NCBI GenBank assembly: GCA_017303755.1
Contig: JAFLBS010000010.1
Location: 1-64,000, forward strand
Direction of reading: 5' to 3'
DNA from: Flavobacteriales bacterium
GTDB lineage: Bacteria > Bacteroidota > Bacteroidia > Flavobacteriales > Flavobacteriaceae
Length of the DNA stretch: 64,000 nucleotides
Part shown: one piece after another, positions 28,427 through 37,344 of the stretch
How positions within the stretch are numbered: the first letter of the stretch is position 1
How the letters are laid out: each line of letters opens with the position of its first letter
The notes under the pieces: model-generated
What the model was told of the DNA's origin: nothing
Seen by the model: only the letters and a program-made list of their open reading frames with translations
The model's database searches: none
Translations under genes and position numbers: made by a program

Positions 28427-28573
28427 GAAGTATCAACGGAAAAAGGAAATTTTTTAAACAATACTTTTTTAAAATGTCCTAATTTGAAAAAGCAGAGAAA
28501 ATAAAGGCAAAAAAGATAGGCAGATACTATTTTCTCAGTCACCAGTTTTGATGCTTATTTTTATGATTAGCAA

Positions 28574-29809
28574 TCAACTCCATTTATTTTTAGTGACCAT
28601 CCTATTTAATAGTAATAGAGCAACAAAGATCACAGTTATCGGAATTAATGAAAGATAAAAAGCGGTTGTGCCATTGAACGAATGAAAAACGTGACCTGTT
28701 ATTATTGAACCTGTTGTTCCTCCAAGGGCAGAGAATACAACAATCAATCCCGACATCGAACTGTGTGTATGTTTGGGCATTGCTGATAAAATAGTAGAAT
28801 TTAAAGTTGGGTAAATGGGAGCTAAAAACAATCCCATCATTGGCATTAAATAGACTACTAATGGTGCATTGAACCACGAAATGGTTGCAATAGAAATCTG
28901 AGTGTTTTTGGCCATTGGCAAAGCAACTAAAACAATTATCCCTACTGCCAGCAAACAAAAAGAAAGTAAATGAATCCATTTTACTTTGAGCAAGATGTAA
29001 CCCGATATCAATCGCCCAATGAATGTTGCGCCCGCTAAAATGGCTCCCGCTTGTATGGCCAAACTGGATGGAGCATTTAAAATCTCTTTATAAAAAGTGG
29101 GAAACCAAGAAGTAAAACTTTGTTCTAAAAGCACATAAAAAAACACCGAAATTATAAAAACTATTGTCAATGGTTTTACGATTAACTGAAGCATTTCTTT
29201 AAAATCATTCGCTAAAGAGCGATTCTCCAATTTTGACTGACTTTCGTCCAATTGACTAAAAAAAAGTAACAGAAAACCAATTATAGAAAGAGCACCAACT
29301 ACCCAATAACCGTTGAGCCATTGGGTAGATGTGGGCTGACGATCGTCGACAAATTGACTGATTAAAAAATTACCGAATAATACTCCAGCCATAAAAACAG
29401 CTTCGAGTGTACTCATAAAACTACTGTGTTCTTTTTCGTTTTTAGTAATAATTCCGATGACGGCAAAAACCGAAATTTTAACCAAAGCAAACGAAGCTCC
29501 AGCAATTAAAAAAAATAGTTTAAAATTCCAGAACGCCCAAGAGAAAGGCAATAAAAAGCAAGCAATGGTTACTAAAGCCGATCCGATGAGCATGGATTTC
29601 TTTAAGCCAATTTTGGGAAGAAATGAAGCGACTATAAAAGAAGTGATAGCTATCGGAAGATCTTTAAAAGCCTCAACTACTGATGCATTTGAACTAGTAA
29701 TATCAAAATTTCTCTGTACTTGCAAAATAACGATGCCCATACTACACAACAAAATAGCGAATACAAAATAATTCAAGTAAAGTGCTAATTTGAGCAGTGT
29801 TTTGTTCAT
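28574..29809 (-). CDS. MFS transporter, probably sugar-related
   Basis: The 411-residue protein has 12 predicted membrane helices, with a cytoplasmic loop rich in charged residues near the middle (QLDESQSKLENRSLANDFKEM at about 185-205). The 2-3 loop is SFLPKIGLKKSMLIGS, the MFS motif A position. It is the last gene of the probable sucrose operon, 33 bp after the sugar kinase gene. This suggests uptake or efflux of a monosaccharide or related product, but nothing in the sequence fixes the substrate. Confidence 0.85.
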   Translation of the reverse strand: MNKTLLKLALYLNYFVFAILLCSMGIVILQVQRNFDITSSNASVVEAFKDLPIAITSFIVASFLPKIGLKKSMLIGSALVTIACFLLPFSWAFWNFKLFFLIAGASFALVKISVFAVIGIITKNEKEHSSFMSTLEAVFMAGVLFGNFLISQFVDDRQPTSTQWLNGYWVVGALSIIGFLLLFFSQLDESQSKLENRSLANDFKEMLQLIVKPLTIVFIISVFFYVLLEQSFTSWFPTFYKEILNAPSSLAIQAGAILAGATFIGRLISGYILLKVKWIHLLSFCLLAVGIIVLVALPMAKNTQISIATISWFNAPLVVYLMPMMGLFLAPIYPTLNSTILSAMPKHTHSSMSGLIVVFSALGGTTGSIITGHVFHSFNGTTAFYLSLIPITVIFVALLLLNRMVTKNKWS

Positions 29810-29842
29810 CTAAACAATATATTGTTCTTAAAAAAGAGCTTT

Positions 29843-30778
29843 TTATTTAGCTATTAAATAGTCTTCAAAATTAATTCCGTCGGGTAATCTTCCTACATTT
29901 TGCAATTTGATTGAAGCCAGTTTTTGAGCAATTGAAATGCTTTCTTCCAACTCTTTGTTTTTAAGCTGAGCATACAAAAAACCTGTCCAAAAAGCATCGC
30001 CTGCGCCTGTTGCATCTTTGATTTCACTAATCGGAATAGCTTCTTGAAAAAACAGGCCTTTGGTAACATCTGAAAGCACAACGCCTTTTTTACCTTTGGT
30101 CAAGCAAATGGTAGAAGCACCTAAATTGTGGAAATAGTCAAAGATATAATCCTCCGATTTTAGCTCGGCAAACAAACGATAGCAATCGTCTTCACTTAAT
30201 TTTACTAAAGGATCGTTTTTTAAATAATCTTTTATGACTTGCTTTGCCTCTTCGCGATCGGGCCAAATTCGTTCAGAGAAATTAATATCAATACTCAGTT
30301 GAAGGCCTAATTCTTTGGCTTTTTCCGCACGATTTAAAATAGTATCTCGTGCTGGATTTTTACTCAACGCAAAGCAAGTAGTATGGAAAATCTTGGCCTG
30401 CTGAATCACTTCATCCGATAATTGAGTTTGAATGATGTGGCAATCGGCTTCGCGGTACGGAATAAAATCAGGTGTTTCAGTTGATTTCGATACAAAAATT
30501 ACTGAAGTCGGAATCGAATCTGACTTTCTGATGTGTGCCGTATTGACGTTATTTGCCTTTAATTTTCTTACAATGTAATCACCCAAACCATCCTGTCCGC
30601 AGGTTGCAACTAAAACCGAATTGAGTCCTAATCGAGAAGCATTCACAGCCACATTAGTAGGCGAACCACCTAAAAATCGATGGTAATCTTTGGTGCGATT
30701 AATAGATGTATTGACTTCGTGTCCGATAAAGTCGATTAAGACTTCACCTATGCATAGTATGTCGATAGTTTTTTCCAA
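29843..30778 (-). CDS. PfkB family sugar kinase, probable fructokinase
   Basis: The 311-residue ribokinase-fold protein has the N-terminal PfkB signature GGSPTNVAVNASRLG at 37-51 and the C-terminal signature DATGAGDAFWTGFLY at about 254-268, which contains the catalytic Asp of GAGD. LCIGEVLIDF at 8-17 is the usual opening. Family members phosphorylate fructose, 2-keto-3-deoxygluconate, adenosine and others. Placement one base after an invertase-like gene and near a SUT-like transporter favours fructokinase (fructose to fructose-6-phosphate); this is contextual inference. Confidence 0.88.
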   Translation of the reverse strand: MEKTIDILCIGEVLIDFIGHEVNTSINRTKDYHRFLGGSPTNVAVNASRLGLNSVLVATCGQDGLGDYIVRKLKANNVNTAHIRKSDSIPTSVIFVSKSTETPDFIPYREADCHIIQTQLSDEVIQQAKIFHTTCFALSKNPARDTILNRAEKAKELGLQLSIDINFSERIWPDREEAKQVIKDYLKNDPLVKLSEDDCYRLFAELKSEDYIFDYFHNLGASTICLTKGKKGVVLSDVTKGLFFQEAIPISEIKDATGAGDAFWTGFLYAQLKNKELEESISIAQKLASIKLQNVGRLPDGINFEDYLIAK

Positions 30779-30779
30779 T

Positions 30780-31958
30780 TTAAACTAAAAATTTAAAATT
30801 TGTTGTACTACTTTGATGTAATAAAATTGCTGCTGCTCCACTCCAAGCACAAAATTTGACTCCGTTGGGTTGAGCTGTTTGAGTATTGAAATTTTCATAG
30901 AACCCGTAATCTTCAATAGCATTTGCTTTGTTGATGGATTCTAAGATTTGATGAGCTTCTTCATTTTTTCCGAGTTTCAAAAGAGCCAAGCCGTAAAAAC
31001 CATTTACCATTGGCCAACTTCCGCCGTTGTGAAACTCGTTGGGATAATTCCTAAATTCGTATTTACAATTATTTTTCAATAAATTCCAATCCTCATCTGT
31101 ATTTTGAATTGGTGGCCAAAAAGCAGGAACCAATTTCAATTGGGTAGTATTTTTAATTGTTTCTGAATAATTGATGATGGCATTTTGAAATTCATCCGAA
31201 CCCACATTTAAAATAACCGCCAATGAGTTTGCAAAGGCATCAAACTGCGATTTATAACCTGCGGGTGAAAAAGAACACGGCATGAAATTTTGAATAGTAG
31301 TTTCATTATAAGCTCGTTCGTGGTATTTCTCTCCAATTGAATTAGGTGTAAAATTGATTACAACTTGGCTCATAATTGCCTCTATTTTCTTTGAAATGGA
31401 ATTGTCGTTAGCAAAATGATTGTAGCTTTTCAATGCCCAAATTCGTAATAATTGATCGTATAAAACATAACCATCAGTAATATACTCATCGGCCCAATTT
31501 CCTGAAAGTGGCACATACATTAGATGGCGATTGTTGAATTCCCATGCGTCCAACAATTTGAGGCACTTTTTAATTTCCTTATGGTATTTGGCTACAAAAG
31601 TAATGTCTTTTTTATAATAGGCATACTGACAAACCCCAATAACAAACCAAGTCACAGCATCAACTCTGCCCGCTAATCCACCATAACTAACTCCGATTTC
31701 TTCTTGGTTAACACTAACATTGGAGGGAATTGTTCCGTTTTGATGCTGATTATTGGCTAGGATTTTTAATGTTTTTCTAAAAGTTTCAATCAATTGTTCA
31801 TCACCCGAAGCCAGAGCGGCTAAACCACAAATAACACCATCTCGTGCCCAAACTCTTTGGTAATTTGAAACGTTTTGAGCACTAGCCAAAAATCCTTCAG
31901 GAGAAGAACATTGCTTTAAAAACTCGATTGATTTATGGTAATCACTATTGCTTAACAT
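30780..31958 (-). CDS. GH100-like cytoplasmic (alkaline/neutral) invertase
   Basis: The 392-residue (alpha/alpha)6-type glycosidase has no signal peptide. It shows VWARDGVICGLAAL at 36-49, NGTIPSNV at 74-81, GRVDAVTWF at 97-105, a SGNWADEYITDGYVLYDQL segment at 152-170 at the position of the GH100 catalytic Asp, and EFHNGGSWPM at 308-317. These resemble the GH100 alkaline/neutral invertases of cyanobacteria and plants, which hydrolyse sucrose in the cytosol. The protein is about 60-80 residues shorter than many GH100 members. The neighbouring SUT-like transporter and PfkB kinase fit. A trehalase- or glucosidase-type activity cannot be excluded. Confidence 0.75.
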   Translation of the reverse strand: MLSNSDYHKSIEFLKQCSSPEGFLASAQNVSNYQRVWARDGVICGLAALASGDEQLIETFRKTLKILANNQHQNGTIPSNVSVNQEEIGVSYGGLAGRVDAVTWFVIGVCQYAYYKKDITFVAKYHKEIKKCLKLLDAWEFNNRHLMYVPLSGNWADEYITDGYVLYDQLLRIWALKSYNHFANDNSISKKIEAIMSQVVINFTPNSIGEKYHERAYNETTIQNFMPCSFSPAGYKSQFDAFANSLAVILNVGSDEFQNAIINYSETIKNTTQLKLVPAFWPPIQNTDEDWNLLKNNCKYEFRNYPNEFHNGGSWPMVNGFYGLALLKLGKNEEAHQILESINKANAIEDYGFYENFNTQTAQPNGVKFCAWSGAAAILLHQSSTTNFKFLV

Positions 31959-33255
31959 TTGCTTTTGTCGATTTTATAAATAAGGTAAAAATAGCTCCGA
32001 GAATCAATAAAACACCTGCAAAACTGATAGCTGATCGCGGATCATTGTTTAGGAAATGCTTCATAATGTAACCAAAAGTAACGGTTTGAATGAACATCGG
32101 AATTACAATCATCATATTGATAATTCCCATATACACACCGTAGCGTTCTTTGGGAATGTTATTGACTACCATCAAATACGGAATTCCCATCATACTTGCC
32201 CAACCGATTCCAAAACCTGTAATTGCAGGAAATAATAAATATTTGTTGTGAATGTGTGGAAAAACTAAAAACCCAATTGCAGCGAGTAACAAACATCCAA
32301 AATGTACCCATTTAGGGGAATATTTTTTGGCAAAATACACCAAACTGAAAGCACAAAGAAAAGTAACAATATTATACCAACCATTGACCAAACCTGTCCA
32401 ACTCACCGCCTCACCGTATAAATTCATGTCTTTTTCAGGCGTGGTATTCCACACCGAAAGAGCGATACTTTTGGATGAATTTTGCCAATAACAAAACAAA
32501 GCGTACCACTGAAATAAATAAACCAAAGCCAATTGCCACATTACTTTGGGCATATCTTTTACCGCTTTGGCAATATCAATGAATGGTGTGAATAAACTAA
32601 TTTTTTCTGATTGTATTTTTTGAATTTCTTCCTCAGTTGGAGGAATTTCTTTGGTTGTGTAAGAACTCCACCACACTGACGCTACTGAACATACTGCTCC
32701 TAAAAAGAAGGAAGCAAAAACCCAAGTGGGCAATTTTCCGGTAGTTCCTATGAAAATCATGGGGAAAATAAACAGCGAAACATTGGCTAAGGTTTGACCA
32801 AAACCCGTAAAAAAACTCTGCGCTTGAAAACCTGTAGCTTGTTGGGATTCATCTAATTTATCTGCAATAAAAGCACGATACGGTTCCATTGCCGTGTTAT
32901 TTCCAGCATCTAAAATCCACAATAATCCTGCTGCCATCCATAGTGAACTACTGAATGGGAACAAAAATAAAGCGATGCTACAAATTAACGCTCCAATAAA
33001 AAAATACGGCTTTCTTCTTCCTCCTAAACGCGGCGACCATGTTTTGTCACTTAAGGCTCCGATTATGGGTTGAATTAGTAATCCTGTTAATGGACCAGCT
33101 AAATTGAGTAAAGGTAATTCATCTGGACTCGCACCAAGAAAATCATAAATAGGGTTTACAGCACTTTGTTGCAAACCGAAACTGTATTGAATTCCGAAAA
33201 ATCCAATATTCATATTGATGATTTGCCCAAAAGTAAGTTTGATTTTTTGTGTCAT
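31945..33255 (-). CDS. MFS sucrose transporter-like protein (SUT/SLC45/GPH type)
   Basis: The 436-residue protein has 12 membrane helices. The 2-3 loop IGALSDKTWSPRLGGRRKPYFF matches the plant SUT/SLC45 and bacterial GPH signature (SDr...SrxGRRrP). This family moves sucrose or other disaccharides with protons across the inner membrane. The 3' end overlaps the invertase-like gene by 14 bp, strongly implying co-expression, and a TonB receptor gene lies upstream. Sucrose is the best guess; other glucosides remain possible. Confidence 0.87.
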   Translation of the reverse strand: MTQKIKLTFGQIINMNIGFFGIQYSFGLQQSAVNPIYDFLGASPDELPLLNLAGPLTGLLIQPIIGALSDKTWSPRLGGRRKPYFFIGALICSIALFLFPFSSSLWMAAGLLWILDAGNNTAMEPYRAFIADKLDESQQATGFQAQSFFTGFGQTLANVSLFIFPMIFIGTTGKLPTWVFASFFLGAVCSVASVWWSSYTTKEIPPTEEEIQKIQSEKISLFTPFIDIAKAVKDMPKVMWQLALVYLFQWYALFCYWQNSSKSIALSVWNTTPEKDMNLYGEAVSWTGLVNGWYNIVTFLCAFSLVYFAKKYSPKWVHFGCLLLAAIGFLVFPHIHNKYLLFPAITGFGIGWASMMGIPYLMVVNNIPKERYGVYMGIINMMIVIPMFIQTVTFGYIMKHFLNNDPRSAISFAGVLLILGAIFTLFIKSTKANVKQ

Positions 33256-33256
33256 T

Positions 33257-33601
33257 TTATTTTAATTTTTTCAAAAAATCTTCAAAAACTCCATTGTTGG
33301 TGAAAATGATTCCTTGTTTATCAATTACAGGTATTCCGAGGTTGGAAGTGCTAATGTTGGCGTTGCGCAATTTGGTCAACATTTCTTTGAGTGCTTCCTG
33401 ATTTTTATCAATGTCATAAAAAACAAAATCAATGTGATTCTCTTTTAAAAAAGCTTTGGTGTCGGTGCAATGATGACAATCGTCGCTACCATAAACAATC
33501 ATGACTTTAGCTTTTGGAGTTTCTTTTTGAACTTCTTGTGCCACTAAATCAGTAGTAAAAACTGCCAAAAAAAGAATGAGTAAGCCTAGTAATTTGTTCA
33601 T
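33257..33601 (-). CDS. Exported glutaredoxin/thioredoxin-like protein
   Basis: From the ATG at 33599-33601 (MNKLLGLLILFLAVFTTDLVAQ) the product has 114 residues: a signal peptide, then a compact glutaredoxin-like domain with the redox pair in DDCHHCTDTKAFL and a cis-Pro segment LGIPVIDKQG. The 35 extra residues of the longer open frame lack a signal and look spurious. Two bases separate it from the transporter gene. A periplasmic thiol protein inside a sugar operon is unexpected; it might act on the cysteine-containing TonB receptor, but that is speculation. Confidence 0.8.
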   Translation of the reverse strand: MNKLLGLLILFLAVFTTDLVAQEVQKETPKAKVMIVYGSDDCHHCTDTKAFLKENHIDFVFYDIDKNQEALKEMLTKLRNANISTSNLGIPVIDKQGIIFTNNGVFEDFLKKLK

Positions 33602-33651
33602 TTTATTGCTTTTTAAGTCATTAAACTTTGAAATAAAGATACATTTATTTT

Positions 33652-33693
33652 TAAAAACAATTCCCATATCAACATTGCTGATACAGGAATTGT
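33652..33693 (-). terminator. Terminator-like hairpin between the TonB receptor gene and the rest of the operon
   Basis: ACAATTCC (33657-33664) pairs with GGAATTGT (33686-33693), and TATCA pairs with TGATA inside, with a small symmetric internal loop. On the minus strand a T-run follows. It probably limits read-through, giving more receptor than transporter mRNA. Confidence 0.6.
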
Positions 33694-33716
33694 ACAAAAT
33701 AAACATGAAACTTTTC

Positions 33717-36158
33717 TTAGAAACGGTACGAAAGAGTTAACGAAGTTGTTCTTCCGTTGATTGATCGAGCTCTTAAGATATTGTCTTGATTTTCAACAAT
33801 ACTGCCTTCTTCTACTTCTGTGATTCCGATAGTATCAAAAACGTTGTTTACATTTAACGACGCTGATAAACCTTTAGTCAATTCAAAATTGATGAACGGA
33901 TTGAAGTACACGTAACCTGGCATTACCAATTGATTGTCATCTTGAGCGTATGCTTTTGATGTTCCGATAGCTGAGAAACCAACATTGTGCTGTTTGTTTC
34001 CGCCAAATTTGTAAGCAGGAACAAAACTATAAATGAAATCGGCTTGACGTCTTGGTTTGTTTCCGTTCAATGCAGGAGTAATTACATCGTCTTTAATTTC
34101 AGCTTTGGTATAAGTTACACTTCCGTTGATTGAGAAATCTTTTACTTTGTAACTTCCTTCCAACTCTAAACCAGCCGAATTGTATTTTCTTTGAATTTGT
34201 CTGATTCCTCCACCTGCGCCACCAAAATCCCAGTTTTGTTCAGCTACATTTGCAAAGAAAGCGGTTGCATAGAATGTATGATTAGTTCCTTTTCTTTTGT
34301 AACCAAACTCAGCTTGATTTACCATATCAGCGCTCAAACCGGGAGCAGCTTCACCTGAATTCAATACGTTTGGACCAAACAATAAACGGTCGGCGTTAGC
34401 TCTTCCACCGCGGCTGTAACGCCCAAAAATCGATTGATTGTTGCTTAATAAATAATTAGCACCAACAGAATACGACACATAATCATAATCGTAGTTAATT
34501 GGTTTTCTGTTGGCATTGTCTACCACAGAAACACTCAATTCTGGACCTTCAATTGTACCGTTATTATCTACATCTAGGTTTAAAGCTTGTGTAGAACCAG
34601 CGTATGAACCACGTGCTTTTCCTGAATCGAAACGCACACTCGCATCAATATTGATTTTATCATTTACTTTCAACTGACCTGCCACATAAGGAGCAGAAAT
34701 ATCGTAGTTAGCATCGTAATTTCTTTGACAACAGTTACCCCAAGCAGGAACACCGTAAGCATATAATCCGTTAACAGAATTTGCTCCAGCATTTAATAAC
34801 GCTGCATTTTCTCCTTTTACTTCCAATAGATACGAATTCCACAACCACGACATATTGATGTTTTGGAAAGCTTTGTAATATCCTAATGTCAAATCAAATT
34901 TTCCAAACGATTTAGTAAGTTTCATATCGTTAGTGAAATTGTTGAAATTATTGATCTCAGTATCAAAAGTATGAATACGCATCACTAAATCATTGTTGTT
35001 ATACGTTTGTCCAGCAGATGGTCCGTTGGCATACGTTAAGCTAGTTTCTCCAAAGCTAGCTGCGATTACACTTGCAGTTGCTACTTCGGCTGGGAAAGCA
35101 GATACGAATCTTCCGTTGTGGTAATTTTGTCTGAAACGCTCTTCTACCTTCCAATCGTTACCTAAATCAAATTTCATTTCACCTCCGAAAGAAGTTGCTA
35201 CAGGTCGCATACCATCCGAAAGATTACTTCTTCTTCGTTCACCATCAGCACCAATGGTTAGATTATCTAAGAAATAAGGGCTGTGAGGTGTATCGTGTAA
35301 GATATCAAAATTAGGTAATGAACTCCACGTTGGATTAGCATTTGTTCCTGATACTTTTACCGGCATTGGTAAATAACCTATCGAACGATCGTTTAAGTAT
35401 TTGAAATACAAACGAACATAGCCTTTTTCAAATTCTTTGGTCATATTGGCTTTGAATTGACCTCCTAAATTAGCTGTATAACCCGCATTTCTTGGACCTT
35501 CCCCTTGACGGAAGAAACCTCCAACATGAAAACGTAAGGTTTCAGAAATAGGAGTACCATATTCAAAGTCAGTTCTGTTACTTCCGAAGTCTAAACCAAT
35601 AGAATGCATTAATGAACCACCTTCTTTTTTACCATCTTTACTGATAAAGTTGATGATACCTGCAGGCGAATTACTTGCCAATGTAGAAGCAGAACCTCCA
35701 CGAATGGCTTCCACTCGGTTGATGGTTTGATCGTTTCTTACGAAAATATCGGCATTACCAAAAGCAACGTCTCCAAATTGCATCACAGGCATACCGTCTT
35801 CGTGTAATTGTAAAAATTTTGCTCCACCCGATGCAATTGGAATACCACGAACAGTGATATTTGCGTTTCCTTCTCCACCTGTTGATTCTGATTTGATACC
35901 TGGTAACAATCGAAATAACTCGGCAGTTGAGCGCGGAGCACCTTGCTCGATTTGAGCAGCAGACACCGAGCTAATAGAAACACTCGATTTCACTTTAGAA
36001 CGAGGATTCAAAACCCCAGTAACAACTACTTCTTCTAATTTTTCTCCTTTGATGGAATCATTCGAAGTTTCATTCTCATTTTGTGAAAAAGCCATATTGA
36101 ATAGCATTAAAGCCATAATAAACAACAGTCTTTTCAAAAATAAAGTACTTTTTTTCAT
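33717..36158 (-). CDS. TonB-dependent outer-membrane receptor, probably for sucrose or a related sugar
   Basis: The 813-residue protein has a signal peptide (ending about MAFSQN), a TonB-box-like segment KLEEVVVTGV at about 40-50, a plug domain (about 60-180) including FRLLPGIKSES and ITVRGIPIASGG and ending VEAIRGGSASTLASNSPAGIINFISK, and a 22-stranded barrel closing with a terminal aromatic residue (TSLTLSYRF). It lacks the N-terminal carboxypeptidase-like domain and has no SusD partner beside it, so it is not a SusCD pair. The divergent LacI gene and its operators lie just upstream. Substrate is inferred from the operon. Confidence 0.9.
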   Translation of the reverse strand: MKKSTLFLKRLLFIMALMLFNMAFSQNENETSNDSIKGEKLEEVVVTGVLNPRSKVKSSVSISSVSAAQIEQGAPRSTAELFRLLPGIKSESTGGEGNANITVRGIPIASGGAKFLQLHEDGMPVMQFGDVAFGNADIFVRNDQTINRVEAIRGGSASTLASNSPAGIINFISKDGKKEGGSLMHSIGLDFGSNRTDFEYGTPISETLRFHVGGFFRQGEGPRNAGYTANLGGQFKANMTKEFEKGYVRLYFKYLNDRSIGYLPMPVKVSGTNANPTWSSLPNFDILHDTPHSPYFLDNLTIGADGERRRSNLSDGMRPVATSFGGEMKFDLGNDWKVEERFRQNYHNGRFVSAFPAEVATASVIAASFGETSLTYANGPSAGQTYNNNDLVMRIHTFDTEINNFNNFTNDMKLTKSFGKFDLTLGYYKAFQNINMSWLWNSYLLEVKGENAALLNAGANSVNGLYAYGVPAWGNCCQRNYDANYDISAPYVAGQLKVNDKINIDASVRFDSGKARGSYAGSTQALNLDVDNNGTIEGPELSVSVVDNANRKPINYDYDYVSYSVGANYLLSNNQSIFGRYSRGGRANADRLLFGPNVLNSGEAAPGLSADMVNQAEFGYKRKGTNHTFYATAFFANVAEQNWDFGGAGGGIRQIQRKYNSAGLELEGSYKVKDFSINGSVTYTKAEIKDDVITPALNGNKPRRQADFIYSFVPAYKFGGNKQHNVGFSAIGTSKAYAQDDNQLVMPGYVYFNPFINFELTKGLSASLNVNNVFDTIGITEVEEGSIVENQDNILRARSINGRTTSLTLSYRF

Positions 36159-36244
36159 TTTTTAGAATTTGTTTGGTTAATAAATTAGTTATTATTTATT
36201 TCCGAAATTATTGATTTAAGCTCCAAAAATTACGAAATCGATAC

Positions 36245-36280
36245 CGAAAACGTTTTCGAAAGTACCGAAAACGTTTTCGG
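36245..36280. promoter_or_regulatory. Two tandem LacI-type operators
   Basis: Two perfect palindromes with the core CGAAAACGTTTTCG lie at 36245-36258 and 36266-36279; the second extends to 16 bp (36265-36280). Their centres are 21 bp apart, two helical turns. The central CG and AACG/CGTT steps are typical of LacI/GalR boxes. They lie between the TonB receptor and the lacI-type gene and can control both directions. Confidence 0.9.
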
Positions 36281-36315
36281 TTTGGAAATCTTATTATTTT
36301 TAAGATATTTGTTAA

Positions 36316-37335
36316 ATGAAAGACATTACTCTTAAACAAATTGCCGAAAAATTAGGAATTTCTATAACGACCGTTTCTAAGGCGTTAAAAGATTATCCTG
36401 ATGTAAGCCCGAAAACCAAAAAAGCGGTTTTAGATTTGGCAGAGGAATTGAATTTCACACCCAATAGTTACGCTGTCTACTTACGAACCAACGAATCTAA
36501 AACTATTGGATTAATTATCCCCGAAGTAGTTCATCATTTTTTCTCTGGAGTAATTAATGGTATCATTGACGAAGCCGAAAAGAATGGATATTTGGTCATC
36601 ATTCTGCAGTCAGGTGAATCCATTGCACTCGAAAAAAAACAAGTAGATTTATTAATCAATAAGAGAGTGGACGGCATTATCATTTCGCTTTCCAATGAAT
36701 CCAACAACGATGCACATTTAAAAGAAATCCTTCGTCGCGACATTCCATTGGTACAATTTGATAAAATTTCGAAGTTGATTCCGAGTTCAAAAATCATTAT
36801 TGACGACCAAAAAGCCGCTTTCAATGCTGTAGAACACCTTATCAAAAAAGGATGTAAAAAAATTGCTCATATTCGCGGACCACTGAATCCCCAAAATTCT
36901 ATTGATCGATTTTTGGGATATAAAAAAGCATTGGAAAAGAACAACATCACTTTTGATCCAAAGCTGGTGTACGCTTGCCACAATGTGACTTTTGATGAAG
37001 GTCGAGTTTTTGCTGAGCAAATCATAAAAGATCATCCTGACGTAGATGGAATTTTTGTGATTACTGATTTGGTTGCTGTAGGTGTACTTTCGTATTTCAA
37101 CGAAAATAACATTTCTGTTCCAAGCCAAATTAAAGTGATTGGATTCAGCAATTGGTTCATGTCGCAAGTAATCACACCCAAATTAAGCACAGTTGACCAA
37201 CCGAGTTACGAAATGGGAGTTCAAGCATTTAGAGTATTATTTGACGAATTACAAATGAGAAAAGAAGGAAAAGTAGTTGCTCCACGTATTGTTGAATTGG
37301 ATACAAGTATTATTGAGAGAGAATCCAGTTTGTGA
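36316..37335 (+). CDS. LacI/GalR family transcriptional regulator
   Basis: The 339-residue protein has an N-terminal LacI helix-turn-helix (TLKQIAEKLGISITTVSKALKDYPDVSPKTK at 5-35), hinge helix region, and a periplasmic-binding-protein-like effector domain (about 60-335: TIGLIIPEVVHHFFSGVINGI; FNAVEHLIKKGCKKIAHIRGP; STVDQPSYEMGVQAF). It would repress the divergent sugar operon until an inducer, likely a sugar, binds. TTG (36282-36284), 19 bp and GATATTTG (36304-36311) form a near-consensus promoter that would give a very short or absent leader. It partly abuts the operators, suggesting autoregulation. Confidence 0.93.
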   Translation: MKDITLKQIAEKLGISITTVSKALKDYPDVSPKTKKAVLDLAEELNFTPNSYAVYLRTNESKTIGLIIPEVVHHFFSGVINGIIDEAEKNGYLVIILQSGESIALEKKQVDLLINKRVDGIIISLSNESNNDAHLKEILRRDIPLVQFDKISKLIPSSKIIIDDQKAAFNAVEHLIKKGCKKIAHIRGPLNPQNSIDRFLGYKKALEKNNITFDPKLVYACHNVTFDEGRVFAEQIIKDHPDVDGIFVITDLVAVGVLSYFNENNISVPSQIKVIGFSNWFMSQVITPKLSTVDQPSYEMGVQAFRVLFDELQMRKEGKVVAPRIVELDTSIIERESSL

Positions 37336-37344
37336 TTTTAAAAA

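Noticed and set aside
28330-28542. 70-codon minus-strand frame overlapping the maeB start
   Set aside because: It overlaps the conserved N-terminus of MaeB in another frame and has no recognisable family or start context.
30780-31958. Calling the glycosidase an amylo-alpha-1,6-glucosidase
   Set aside because: The fold class is shared, but HNGGSWP, the Asp-containing motif and the transporter/kinase context fit GH100 better.
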